A stretch of 64,000 nt of DNA from Holophagae bacterium (GTDB lineage Bacteria; Acidobacteriota; Holophagae; Acanthopleuribacterales; Acanthopleuribacteraceae). The notes beneath the pieces are model-generated. The model had not been told where the DNA came from. It did not search any database and saw nothing but the letters and a program-made list of their open reading frames with translations. The DNA lies in the NCBI GenBank assembly GCA_030429565.1, contig JAUIFE010000004.1, positions 284,848 to 348,847 on the forward strand. The letters are read 5' to 3'. Below are positions 51,175 to 60,099 of the stretch, in pieces. The position numbers and the translations under genes are program-made. Within the stretch, counting starts at the first letter, position 1. Each line of letters opens with the position of its first letter.

Positions 51175-52822
51175 TGCGGTTGCGACCTTCGTTTTTGGCG
51201 AGGTAGAGCGCACGGTCGGCGGCTTCCATCATTGGGCCCGGCGCCTGAAAATCGCTGTAAGCCGCCACGCCGCCACTGAAGGTGACGTTGAAACTGACGC
51301 CGTCGGCCATATGCGTCACTTTGGAAAAATTACGGCGAATTTCGTCAATCACGTCAAAGGCCGCGTCAATGGGCGTGTCGTACAGGATGATGCCGAACTC
51401 TTCGCCGCCGTAGCGACCGATGACATCGCTGCGACGCAAGCGTTGTTTCAGCACTCGCGACATGCTTTTCAAGACGCGATCACCCACCGAATGGCCGTAG
51501 TTATCGTTGACGCTTTTGAAAAAGTCGATATCAATCATGGCAAAACACAAGGGTTTGCTGCCGCGATGGGCGCGGGCCGCGTTAATCGAAAGTTTTTCCT
51601 TGAGTGTGACGTGGTTGAGGAGTCCGGTCAACGAATCGTGGGCCATCAACGACTTGAGTGCCCGTGTGCGCAACAGTCGCGCCTGCAGTGAAATCACAAG
51701 CGTTCGCGGCGAAATGGGTTTGGTCAGGAAATCGTCGGCGCCGGCGCTGAGCGCGTTGTAATGACGTTCGATATTTTCCTCGGTCGAAAGAAACACGATC
51801 GGCATGCTCAAATAATGCGGTTGTTGGCGCACGACCTTGGCCAATTCAATGCCGTTACAGTGGGGCAGGTGATAATCGAGCAAAATGAGTTCGGGGTCGC
51901 CTGCGCCCATGCGGTCCAGCAACTGAAACGGATCCGTTACCGCGTCCACCTCAAACCCGGCCGCCTGCAACACGTGTCCGAAGTGTTCGGCCATGCGCGG
52001 ATCGTCTTCGACCAAGAGAACACGAAAGGGTTCTTGCTCTGTGCTGCGCACTAATTTGTCGACCACATCGACCAAATCATTGAGTTCAAGAGGTTTGGTT
52101 AAGAAGCCGTAGCCGCCGAGGCGGACAGCTTCGAGCCGCGATTGTAAATCCTCGCGCGACGAGACGTAAACAATCGGCGCCTGGTGATTTTGTTGCATCA
52201 CAAACTGGCGCAGTTCGGCGTCCTGAGGACTCTCTAGGATTTCGTCCAAATCGAGAATCAGCAAGCTGGCCTGGGTTGGGTTTTCTGCTTCGTAACGACG
52301 CAGCAAGTGTAAGTTTTCAAAGGAGAATACGCGGAAGCCGTAGAAAGTAAGTTGCAGTTCCCATTCGCAGCGGTCGGCGCGATCCTGCTGCACCAAAAAG
52401 ATTTGTTTTTGACCACCGGCGGCTTGCGGTAAAACTTGGCGGCTGACCGGTTCCGGTTCGATGACGGTGTCCTGCTGTTTGTCCAGCGGCCGTTTCGAGG
52501 CTTCGACCATGCGATGAAAGTAATGGTGCAGGTGGTCGAGTTCCGGCGCACCCAGGGTCACCGCCTGTTCTTGCCAATCGTTGAGAATCAGCTCGAACTC
52601 GCGTGCGACAAAATTGAGTTGTTTGTAGCCGAAATAAACAGCAGAACCTGAGAAACAATGGATGCGGCGCACCAATTCTTTGAGACAACTTTGATCGTCA
52701 GGGCTTTTTTTTAGGAGTTCGATGAGTTCTCGAATTCCCTCAATTCTCCCCGGGAGTTCTTTGCTATAGCTGTCTCGAAGCTTTCCCAGTTTTTGCATAA
52801 ATTTCTCTTGTTTTGCATCCAT
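51134..52822 (-). CDS. Hpt-REC-REC-GGDEF diguanylate cyclase
   Basis: 562 aa from ATG 52822, 5 nt after GGAG. Order: Hpt-like domain (~1-100) with IHCFSGSAVYFGY, where Ser takes the place of the usual Lys after the phospho-His; a first receiver (~135-255) with a weakened acidic pocket (LVQQDRA) but an Asp in LILDLDEI; an intact second receiver (~265-385; LLVEDDPRM, LLDYHLPHC, FLTKPIS); and a GGDEF domain (~400-555) with intact active site RYGGEEFG and an I-site RRSD five residues before it. It should make c-di-GMP with product inhibition. Carrying an Hpt with two receivers suggests input from a hybrid kinase, perhaps the facing NtrY-like protein. Confidence 0.92.
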   Translation of the reverse strand: MDAKQEKFMQKLGKLRDSYSKELPGRIEGIRELIELLKKSPDDQSCLKELVRRIHCFSGSAVYFGYKQLNFVAREFELILNDWQEQAVTLGAPELDHLHHYFHRMVEASKRPLDKQQDTVIEPEPVSRQVLPQAAGGQKQIFLVQQDRADRCEWELQLTFYGFRVFSFENLHLLRRYEAENPTQASLLILDLDEILESPQDAELRQFVMQQNHQAPIVYVSSREDLQSRLEAVRLGGYGFLTKPLELNDLVDVVDKLVRSTEQEPFRVLLVEDDPRMAEHFGHVLQAAGFEVDAVTDPFQLLDRMGAGDPELILLDYHLPHCNGIELAKVVRQQPHYLSMPIVFLSTEENIERHYNALSAGADDFLTKPISPRTLVISLQARLLRTRALKSLMAHDSLTGLLNHVTLKEKLSINAARAHRGSKPLCFAMIDIDFFKSVNDNYGHSVGDRVLKSMSRVLKQRLRRSDVIGRYGGEEFGIILYDTPIDAAFDVIDEIRRNFSKVTHMADGVSFNVTFSGGVAAYSDFQAPGPMMEAADRALYLAKNEGRNRIIRATPSILASES

Positions 52823-53851
52823 AGATACTCCACATGAGGTCTTGAGGGACTTGGCTATCTTATCGGAAGAATTCCTGGAAATCCCAATTTTTGACCCCCG
52901 ACCGATTCGTGTCGCCAAGTCACGTCTTTTTCAGCTATGGCCGAATTGAGGTTCGTTGCTGAAAAAAAACGACTTTGGTCTCATTTTTACCGCGAATTAA
53001 AAGGAATTCGCGACCGGTCGGGCCTGTGGCGACTGGTTCGTGTGGCGTATCTATTTGGTTTTGGTTTTGTAAAGATTGCGTAAAAGGGGTGAGCGAGCGG
53101 TTTAACACCGTCGCCGAGGAATCGTACCGAATGTGCCCTTTATTGGGTTTCCGGTATTGGATCTGAGGCTTGGGCCGGCGCGCCTCCCACTCCCCATTTG
53201 GTTCGGGGTGGGGTCTTGCTGTAACCGGGATTTATAAGATAGACCGTGGCAACACAAACATGGCACGACGGGGGCGCGGCCTTGGATTTTACCTTCGGCC
53301 GGTTAACTGATCAAGTATCCTACTGCAAACGCCAATGTTGGCGATGTGATCCGGTTAGCATCTGTTCGTTTTAAGTGCCAAAAAGAAATGCGTCCATGGC
53401 TTGGCGTGATAGCGTGCGGGTGCATGCTGTCGGCGCACGCTGCTAGGATCCAATACCCGATGGATCATTTTTTTGGGACACGGTGGTTTTCGCCGGGACC
53501 GAAGGGTTGGATGGTGATAGCCGAGTTGGTCCTTCTGTGGGTTTTCGCGAACTTTAACCTTCCGTAAAGACCGGTGCTTTCGAGTAAATGCCGAAATCCC
53601 TGTTCGCAGGCGTCTGTTCGTCCCTACTGTCGCTTGCTAATGGTGATTTTCAACCTTTCGACCGAAGTGGCGCGGTTTGGGTCGACGGCATCGCAAGATC
53701 GGCGTGCGAAAGGGTGGTGGAAGGAGCACGCCGGACATTGTTAGGATTTCTGGCGAGCCAGGAGACCGTGCGCTTTCACCGGCAAGCCATCCAGGCCGGC
53801 TGAATGGCACTCTCTTGCGGAAATGAATCGAAACACGAAAAAATGTATTTT
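52823..53851. other. Long non-coding stretch
   Basis: About 1030 nt with no supported gene. Short frames exist (for example 53388-53567, membrane-like, and 53588-53803) but none has a ribosome site or a recognisable pattern. Base composition varies along it, and I see no repeat, transfer RNA or hairpin with a T-run. Confidence 0.55.
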
Positions 53852-54292
53852 TTAACCGACCGGCGGCGCGAAAGAGGATTTAGAAAATAGCTCGCGCAAG
53901 CGTTCGTTGGGAGTGGCAACCGCTGCTTCCGATTGTTGCGTACTTTCAATTAAGCGGCGGTCTTCCGGCAAAATTTCCAGTAGTTGAATCAGCCGATCGA
54001 AGGTGCGGCGTTCGGTTTTGTCATAGTGTTTATCCACGTGTGCCATGGTGAACGCGCGGTAGGCGATCAAAAAGCGATCCTCATAACGGTTGACGTGCTG
54101 GGTTAAACCGGCAAGATCGGCGGTTTCTACCGAATCCAAAAGTTCCTGTAACTCTTCCTCGCGGGCGTCTTGAGGCAACATTTCCATCAGGAAGTCCCGT
54201 TCACGGCGATGGATGTGGCCGTCAACTTGAGCCATTTTGGCCATAACGCGAAGGGCGGCAAGGCGTGCATTGGACCTTGATTGGGTAGGCAA
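53852..54292 (-). CDS. TerB-like domain protein
   Basis: 146 aa. TTG 54292 is chosen as start because GGAGG lies 5 nt upstream; in-frame ATGs further up have no site. The sequence is all-helical: LAALRVMAKMAQVDGHIHRRE followed by ERDFLMEMLPQ, then a second similar unit (LIAYRAFTMAHVDKHYDKTE, RTFDRLIQLLEILP). An acidic-His motif after the first helix (AQVDGHIHRRE), repeated as AHVDKHYDKTE, is the TerB/tellurite-resistance-like signature. The family's function is uncertain; metal or stress related roles are proposed. Single gene. Confidence 0.75.
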   Translation of the reverse strand: MPTQSRSNARLAALRVMAKMAQVDGHIHRRERDFLMEMLPQDAREEELQELLDSVETADLAGLTQHVNRYEDRFLIAYRAFTMAHVDKHYDKTERRTFDRLIQLLEILPEDRRLIESTQQSEAAVATPNERLRELFSKSSFAPPVG

Positions 54293-54439
54293 ACAAACCT
54301 CCGAGATGAAAAAAAGGGTGGCATTTAGCTTAACCATAATCGAACCGGAACACAATGCTTGAACCCAAAAAGCCTGCACCTTAACGACGCTTTTAGGCGT
54401 AAAGGGTCCATCTTAAAGGAGAACCTGTTAAAACGAAGA

Positions 54440-54471
54440 ACGACCGGCGGGTGAAACACGACGCCGGCCGT
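54440..54471 (-). terminator. Possible terminator of the OprC-like receptor gene
   Basis: A 10-bp stem, ACGACCGGCG / CGCCGGCCGT, with one mismatch; on the minus strand TTCTTCGTTTT follows. Its distance from the stop (about 110 nt) and the broken T-run keep confidence low. Confidence 0.35.
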
Positions 54472-54581
54472 CCCACGGTTTTAAAACCAAAATGGTGGTA
54501 GTGTTCATCGGACCTGATCAAAGACCTGTGAGGTTTTTCTTGAATCTTGGCCAACACCGCCACCATGAACCACGTTTTTGA

Positions 54582-56648
54582 TTAGAAGCGGTAACTCAGG
54601 TTTCCAAAATAACTGCGACCCGGTTCAGCCACCCGTTGCCCGTTAAAGGGATTGCGACTGTTGAGATGGTCGACATAGCTTTTGTCGCCGAGGTTGCGCA
54701 CGCCCAGCGAGAGTTGCAAACCCTTGCCCAATGCGCAGCCACCCTGCACATCGACCAGCGTGTAACCCGGCGTGGCTTGTTCCATACGTCCCGCCGCGAC
54801 GCGGTTTTGGCCCGCGACACTGGTCACCCGCATTTCGCCCCATGCCTCATCGGCGCGGGTCTCGTAACGCAGGCTGTTGTGCCAACGCAAAGGCGCCACA
54901 CCAACCGCCGGCTCGTCCGTCTCGTCGTCTTTGCCATAGGTATAGGCCGCGCTGCTGTGCCATGTCAGCCCCGCTACCGCTTGCAGTTGCCAGCGAATTT
55001 CGGCACCGGCATAGTCGGCACCCTCACCATTAATATAGCGATAGACTGTCGCCGGACTCAGCGGTAACGCCGGTGTCAGGTTCGGGTCATGCTGGTAACT
55101 GATGTTGTCATCCAGCACGCGATAGAAAAGGTCGGTGCTCAGGAAAAACCGGTTCTGTTTGAAGGTCAACGCCGCGTTGATTTCGTTGGCGCGTTCCGGC
55201 ACCAGTTCCGGGTTACCAACAAATTCGGCGGCACTTTGAAAGGCGGTTGAAGGGAAGCGGTCGGCATAACGCTCGAGGATGGTTGGCACACGCACCACGC
55301 TGCCGGCGCCCAGCGTTAACAGCCAGGCCGGCTTCAACGGAACCAACACACTGACCGCGCCGCTCAGGTCGCTATCGCTGCGATCTAAGTCACCCGCTGT
55401 TTGGTCCTGGAAGAATTCGCTTGCCCGTGCGATTTCGGTCTGACTTGCGTCGAAACGGACCGTTGCGTTCCAGGTCAGCCCCAGGCTTTTGTGATGCAGA
55501 CTCAGATAGCCGCCCAGCACCTCGGTGGTCGCGTCGGGCCAAATTACCTGATTTCTCATCACCATGCCGGTGTCACGCCGGGCGATTCGCCGCGCCGCCA
55601 CTTGGTCCAAAGCGTAGTAATCGGCGCCCAGCGTCAAGCTCAAGCCGGCCGCCTTGAAAGCCGCCGCTGCTTTGGCGCCGTGCGTGTTGCTTTCAGTTTC
55701 GACTGTAATCTCCAGTGGGAATGGCGGCCGCCGGTTGGGGTTGGCCGTCGCCGTTGGTTTTTGATCGTTGTTCATGGCGTGGTCTTTGTGGTTGCTGTAA
55801 ATCTGGAACTGCACACGCTCAAACACACCTCGGTTCTCGCTCACCAATTTGAGGTCGTGCAGACGATTTTTGAAATAGGTGGCGTCCAGCAAACGACCCG
55901 GATAGTCCAGGTCGCTTTGGTCCTGGTAGTGACCTTTGTATTGCAAGCTGGTTGCCGCGCCCAGTTTGACCCCGAAGCCAATCATGGATTCAGCCGTTTC
56001 ATAAGAGGAGGGGACTTCACGACCCGTGCCGTCGCGGTAATCGTCGTTATAGCGTTGGTTGTGGAAGAGTTGGACCCGCCAGGTTTCATCGCTGTGCCAG
56101 ATTGAGGCCGCGCCGTCACGACGTTTTTGATTATCGCCGTAACGCAGGGCGACCGAGCCGTGTGTTTCGCCACCGTTCGCGGCGAAGGCCGGTACAAAGG
56201 TTTCCACGTTAAGCGCACTCATCGCGCCGGCGCCCCAGGCCAATGCGTAGGGCCCTTTGACCAATTGCACGCGTTGAATTTCGTGCAATGAAATGTGGCT
56301 GAGCTCCGAGTCCATGCGCGCCGGGCCGGCGGCAAAGCCGCGGGTGCCGTTGACAAAGGTTGCCAGTTGTGTGGCGTGTAAGCCGCGAAAGGAGGGGTCG
56401 AGATTGACCGCGCCACGACGGGTGGCGGCCAAACCCGGTACGGCCCGCAAGCCTTCGGCAAGGTCTTGGCCCCCGTACGCTTGAATGGTTTCTGCCGAAG
56501 CGTCGTCTTCCGCTTCGTGGTCCGGGCTGGTGCGGGTCACCGTAATCGTTTGTTGGACAGTAACTTCGGGTTCGGTTTCGGGTTCGCCTGCATAAGCGGC
56601 GAGCAAAGTGGCGCCAATAAGGCACAGGATCAAAACTGTTTTTTTCAT
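54582..56648 (-). CDS. TonB-dependent receptor, OprC/NosA (copper-receptor)-like
   Basis: 688 aa from ATG 56648, after TGGAG. Signal peptide (1-~20, ending AAYAG), TonB-box-like VTVQQTITVTR, plug (~45-160), then a barrel ending in YRF. The plug section DPSFRGLHATQLATFVNGTRG followed by PARMDSELSHIS parallels the DPVLRG...GRMD part of OprC/NosA copper receptors, though the Cys that precedes GRMD there is absent. It is therefore probably a receptor for a metal or metal complex, with copper the first guess and cobalamin or another chelate possible. A Cys-rich small protein gene lies 369 nt upstream on the same strand. Confidence 0.82.
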   Translation of the reverse strand: MKKTVLILCLIGATLLAAYAGEPETEPEVTVQQTITVTRTSPDHEAEDDASAETIQAYGGQDLAEGLRAVPGLAATRRGAVNLDPSFRGLHATQLATFVNGTRGFAAGPARMDSELSHISLHEIQRVQLVKGPYALAWGAGAMSALNVETFVPAFAANGGETHGSVALRYGDNQKRRDGAASIWHSDETWRVQLFHNQRYNDDYRDGTGREVPSSYETAESMIGFGVKLGAATSLQYKGHYQDQSDLDYPGRLLDATYFKNRLHDLKLVSENRGVFERVQFQIYSNHKDHAMNNDQKPTATANPNRRPPFPLEITVETESNTHGAKAAAAFKAAGLSLTLGADYYALDQVAARRIARRDTGMVMRNQVIWPDATTEVLGGYLSLHHKSLGLTWNATVRFDASQTEIARASEFFQDQTAGDLDRSDSDLSGAVSVLVPLKPAWLLTLGAGSVVRVPTILERYADRFPSTAFQSAAEFVGNPELVPERANEINAALTFKQNRFFLSTDLFYRVLDDNISYQHDPNLTPALPLSPATVYRYINGEGADYAGAEIRWQLQAVAGLTWHSSAAYTYGKDDETDEPAVGVAPLRWHNSLRYETRADEAWGEMRVTSVAGQNRVAAGRMEQATPGYTLVDVQGGCALGKGLQLSLGVRNLGDKSYVDHLNSRNPFNGQRVAEPGRSYFGNLSYRF

Positions 56649-57017
56649 TCCAAATTTCTCCAGACGGCCGGCAAGGCATAAGGCGGCCGGCCCATATCAG
56701 TGGGTGGGCAGGTCTGCACCGCAGCGCGATTCCGTCGCATCGACGGCGTCGCGGCGACGCGCAGGCTGGAGCATTAAGCTGGGGCGAAGCGGGACCTTGG
56801 CCGACCTAGGCCTGGCGGCGCCAGGTTAGGGCTGCGCTTCGTCGGCAAGGCATGCCGGTGTCGTTTCCCTTCGCCGGCGCGTTGTGACCACAAGATAGTT
56901 GCAGCGCAGGCGGCGTTTTGGGACACAGCGATGCCGATGTGCAAGCGATTCCTTGCACAACAACCCTGTTTTCGCTAAAAGCCATCGTTAAAAGATGAAA
57001 AAGCGAGCTTAATGCCG
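56649..57017 (-). other. Leader region of the OprC-like receptor gene
   Basis: 369 nt without a gene. It contains the riboswitch-like candidate at about 56708-56880 and a GC-rich hairpin, GGCCGGC / GCCGGCC, at about 56666-56693, close to the start codon, which could mask the ribosome site. Confidence 0.5.
56708..56880 (-). promoter_or_regulatory. Weak candidate for a cobalamin-riboswitch-like leader
   Basis: On the minus strand AGACCTGCC (56716-56708), the core of the B12 box, is preceded about 150 nt upstream by GGGAA followed by a CGGCA-TGCCT-TGCCG hairpin. The GGTG and CCCGCAACTG-like parts of the consensus are not convincing, so this is only a candidate. If real, it would point to cobalamin uptake by the downstream receptor. 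Confidence 0.25.
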
Positions 57018-57467
57018 TTAGATATGGAGAAAAGGTGCGGCGATGGGTATCTTTTCGAGCGGATCACTGTCAATCCAAAAGATACGCGCGCCGTAGCTGA
57101 AACGCGCGGGGACGGCGGCCGTAAGCGCCGCCATCGTGGGAATATGTGGAAAAACGACGTTGGGCAAACGGAACAATCCGAAGCCCAGCCCTTGAAAGGG
57201 CTTACAGTCGCTGTTGCGGAGTTCCGGTTGCTGCTGCTTGCCGCCGGGGTTTTGGCTGTCCTGAACGACGAGGATGGACGCCGAACCCTGTTGGCAGCAG
57301 CAGTTTATTTCGCAGCGTTGGGCTAGGGAACAGGCACACTGGTGCGTCCGACACACGGCCGAAAGCCCTGAGCGGTGATCGCTGTGATCGGGTTGCCAAA
57401 TGCCGGCGGCCAAAACCGTAAACAGCACCAGGCTGGTCGCCGCAATATAGGCGCGCACCTGTTTCAT
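57018..57467 (-). CDS. Small Cys-rich secreted or membrane-anchored protein
   Basis: 149 aa from ATG 57467, after GAGGG. The first ~22 residues (VRAYIAATSLVLFTVLAAGIW) are a signal or anchor. A Cys cluster follows: VCRTHQCACSLAQRCEINCC plus one more Cys, suggesting metal binding. The C-terminal half has no recognised features. It lies upstream of and on the same strand as the OprC-like receptor, so a metal-uptake or metal-sensing role is likely by association. No named family assigned. Confidence 0.6.
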   Translation of the reverse strand: MKQVRAYIAATSLVLFTVLAAGIWQPDHSDHRSGLSAVCRTHQCACSLAQRCEINCCCQQGSASILVVQDSQNPGGKQQQPELRNSDCKPFQGLGFGLFRLPNVVFPHIPTMAALTAAVPARFSYGARIFWIDSDPLEKIPIAAPFLHI

Positions 57468-57794
57468 AAATCCCTCGAAATGCGGCAGCGACGTACAAAC
57501 CAACCACCGCGACGAATCGCGGGCATTGTACCTAAAAAGTGCACGCAGGGGGGATGAATTTGGCCAAAAAGTCGTCATCTTTTGGTTTGGCTGGTTGCAC
57601 CCCCGACTTCAGCGCCTGGGCCGCGCCGGCTTTCACGGCTGCCAGGGTTTAAACCAACCGTGGTGACTGATTTACGCCTGCTAGGTCTTTTCTCAACCCG
57701 ATTTTTTTCAATATCTTGCGCGATTGAACCCACCTGAATCGCCCACTTTGGGTTAAAGTTTGCAAACGCCGTCGCCCGACGGCGGGAGGTCTTG
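57468..57794. other. Divergent intergenic region
   Basis: 327 nt between the Cys-rich gene and ribonuclease Z. GGGAGG at 57784-57789 is the rnz ribosome site. No other signal could be defined. Confidence 0.5.
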
Positions 57795-58721
57795 ATGTCT
57801 GATCGCTTTTTTGTGGCCTTGGGAACCGCCAGCCAAGTGCCGACACGGCGACGCAACCACAACGGCTACTTGGTACGCTGGCATGAATACGGGTTTTTGT
57901 TTGATCCCGGCGAAGGTACCCAGCGTCAAATGACGACCTTCGGCCTGGCCGCTTCCGAAGTGACTCACATCTTCATTACCCACTTCCACGGCGACCACTG
58001 CCTGGGCTTACCCGGCATCATTCAACGCTTGTCGCTTGACGGTGCCCGCCACGAGGTGAAGGTCTTTTTTCCCGCTAGCGGGCGCAAGTACTTCGACAAT
58101 CTCCTCAATGCTTCCATCTTCTACAATCGCGCCGTGATTACGCCGGTTCCCATTGAACAGGGCGGCGTCATTGAGCGCAGCGAGGACTGGACCATCGAGG
58201 CCTATTCCTTGGAGCACGGTGTGGAAACCTTTGGCTACCGTTTCGTCGAAAACGAAAAGGTGACGATGCTGCCCGCACGCTTGGCCGAGCACGGCATTAG
58301 CGGCCGCGCCGTCGGCGAACTCAAGCGCAACGGTTTTATTGAAACCGAGGCCGGCCGCATTAACTTGGCCGACGTCAGTGTCCCTAACCCCGGGCAAAGC
58401 TTTGCTTTTGTAATGGATACGCGCGAATGTGCCAATGCGGTGCGCCTTGCCGCCGGTGTCGACGTCCTCATCAGTGAAGCCACCTATTTGGATAGCGAAA
58501 CCGAAGATGCCGTGCAAAATTACCACCTTACCGCCCGCCAAGCCGCCGGGATTGCCGCCCAAGCCGGTGCCCAAAAGCTGGTGCTCACCCATTTTTCGCA
58601 GCGATATCACACGTTGACGCCCTTTGAAACGCAAGCGCGCGAAGTGTTTGCCGATGTGGTCGCCGTTCAAGACGGACAACGCGTGGTGTTCCCAAAAAAC
58701 AACCGTGAATTGGGTGCATAG
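57795..58721 (+). CDS. rnz: Ribonuclease Z (tRNA 3'-end processing)
   Basis: 308 aa. ATG 57795 follows GGAGG by 5 nt. It is a metallo-beta-lactamase-fold endonuclease that trims tRNA 3' trailers. The zinc motif HFHGDHCLGLPG begins at His63, and further ligands lie in MDTRECANAV, LISEATYLDSE and LTHFSQRYH. The long insertion (~130-200; YSLEHGVETFGYRFVENEK) is the family's exosite-type region. Length is typical of the short form. The next gene starts about 130 nt on. Confidence 0.92.
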   Translation: MSDRFFVALGTASQVPTRRRNHNGYLVRWHEYGFLFDPGEGTQRQMTTFGLAASEVTHIFITHFHGDHCLGLPGIIQRLSLDGARHEVKVFFPASGRKYFDNLLNASIFYNRAVITPVPIEQGGVIERSEDWTIEAYSLEHGVETFGYRFVENEKVTMLPARLAEHGISGRAVGELKRNGFIETEAGRINLADVSVPNPGQSFAFVMDTRECANAVRLAAGVDVLISEATYLDSETEDAVQNYHLTARQAAGIAAQAGAQKLVLTHFSQRYHTLTPFETQAREVFADVVAVQDGQRVVFPKNNRELGA

Positions 58722-58852
58722 AACCTGTAGCCACGACCTTTGCGACAAAACGAAACGCGGTGATGTCGCGCACGAACCCGTTGATCCGTAGCTGGCAAGC
58801 CCCACGCGAATCGGCTAGAGTGGAGCTTAACCAATCCCGACGAGTTTCGACC

Positions 58853-59623
58853 ATGCCCATTCGCGCAGACTTACCCACACCCCTGACCTGGCAATACGTT
58901 TTTGGCTCTATCCTCGGTGACTTCCTCGCTGTCTACGGTTATCTGACCCAAATCGACTACCTCTATTCGCCGCGTTCCGGCGGCTTACAGCCGCTTGACG
59001 GTGCGCTTGAAGAGCCCGGCCCTGGTTCCGCGAACGGGCTCGATGATCCCTTGCTCAATCAGCTCGGTGAACGCGGGCGCGCGCTCACGTCCTTTCTGAT
59101 GAAACCCAGGGCCTTGCGCGCCGTTTTCTGTACGCGCCAAGCCGCCTTGCGCTGGGATCGACGCCCCGACGGCTTCGAGCACCTCGGTCGCCACAACCTC
59201 TTTATGTTTGAACCGGAACTGAAGGGCGATTTATTGCACGAGCTCACCGCCAATGCCAACGATTACCTAAAGGGTATGGATTTGTGGCGCGCGCCGACGG
59301 GTTCGGTGTCGCTGGGCATGTTCGCGGTGGCGGCCAAGGCCGATCGCGCGCTGCTGCCTGCCGAATCCTTCCAATCCTTACTGCCAGGTGTGTGGCGGCT
59401 CGAGGTGGAAGACCGCGCCTTAACGGTGATTGTAATCGACTACCTGGCCGACATTCCCGAGAACCACTTTTGGCAGCTTTTTTCTTTTGACGGACCGCGC
59501 ATTGAACACGCCTGGTCGTGGTTGCGCGCCGGCAACCACATTGGCGCTGAACACCAACGCATGTTGTTGGAGTGTTACGACTTTTCTGGATTGCCCTTGC
59601 AGCTCGACGTGCGTTTGCAGTGA
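58853..59623 (+). CDS. Conserved-looking protein of unknown function
   Basis: 256 aa. ATG 58853 is the likely start although its ribosome site (ACGAG) is weak; the frame is open further upstream. The protein is soluble, with no signal peptide. Landmarks: LTWQYVFGSILGDFLAVYGYL near the N-terminus, GRALTSFLMKPRALRAVFC in the middle and DYLADIPENHFWQLFSFDG near the end. No family is recognised. It follows rnz on the same strand. Confidence 0.6.
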   Translation: MPIRADLPTPLTWQYVFGSILGDFLAVYGYLTQIDYLYSPRSGGLQPLDGALEEPGPGSANGLDDPLLNQLGERGRALTSFLMKPRALRAVFCTRQAALRWDRRPDGFEHLGRHNLFMFEPELKGDLLHELTANANDYLKGMDLWRAPTGSVSLGMFAVAAKADRALLPAESFQSLLPGVWRLEVEDRALTVIVIDYLADIPENHFWQLFSFDGPRIEHAWSWLRAGNHIGAEHQRMLLECYDFSGLPLQLDVRLQ

Positions 59624-60099
59624 GCATGAACCAAGGACAAGGGCCTTGCGATCAAAGGCCCTTTGGTTAAGAATAGACCAGCCGTGTCTGAGCGGACACT
59701 CTCGGAACACGCGCCCCGATCTACCGCGTCGCTTGGTTCGTGCGGACTTTCACCGTGGCCCCGTTCTTTCGGGAAAGCGGCGGCGATCGTTGCGGCTCCT
59801 CGCTCATGCTCGGAACGAACGTGAGTGATTTTTGCAGGCGCGTCAAAGCAATCTGTTGGTCTGAAACGAGCTGTAAATGGCGCCGCGCCGTTTTTTACAA
59901 CATCATTCCCGCCAACATTTTGCACGCCGACATCAACGTCAATCGCAGGTTCAGTCAGAAATTTACCGGCGCCGCGTCCGCCGGCTACAACAATCTCCCG
60001 ATTATGGCCAATCCGGTCTTTCCATTTGTGCTCGCTGGTGTAACATGATGCACATCAGGCATACTGCGCCGCGGTTTTGATTAGAGGTAACAAGGCAAA
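59624..60099. other. Intergenic region
   Basis: 476 nt with a hairpin at 59639-59664 and nothing else that I can support. Frames of about 100 codons here lack ribosome sites and coding-like composition. Confidence 0.5.
59639..59664 (+). terminator. Weak terminator-like hairpin
   Basis: AAGGGCC / GGCCCTT, a 7-bp stem with a 12-nt loop, 16 nt after the stop at 59623, followed only by TGGTT. May be a weak terminator. Confidence 0.35.

Noticed and set aside
53346-53803. Two short frames (73 and 71 codons) in the long gap after the GGDEF gene
   Set aside because: No ribosome site, no conserved pattern and no neighbour logic; left as non-coding although a small membrane protein at 53388-53567 cannot be excluded.
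59740-60048. 102-codon frame before the FHA-ATPase gene
   Set aside because: No ribosome site and no domain-like composition; overlapped by other equally long random frames.
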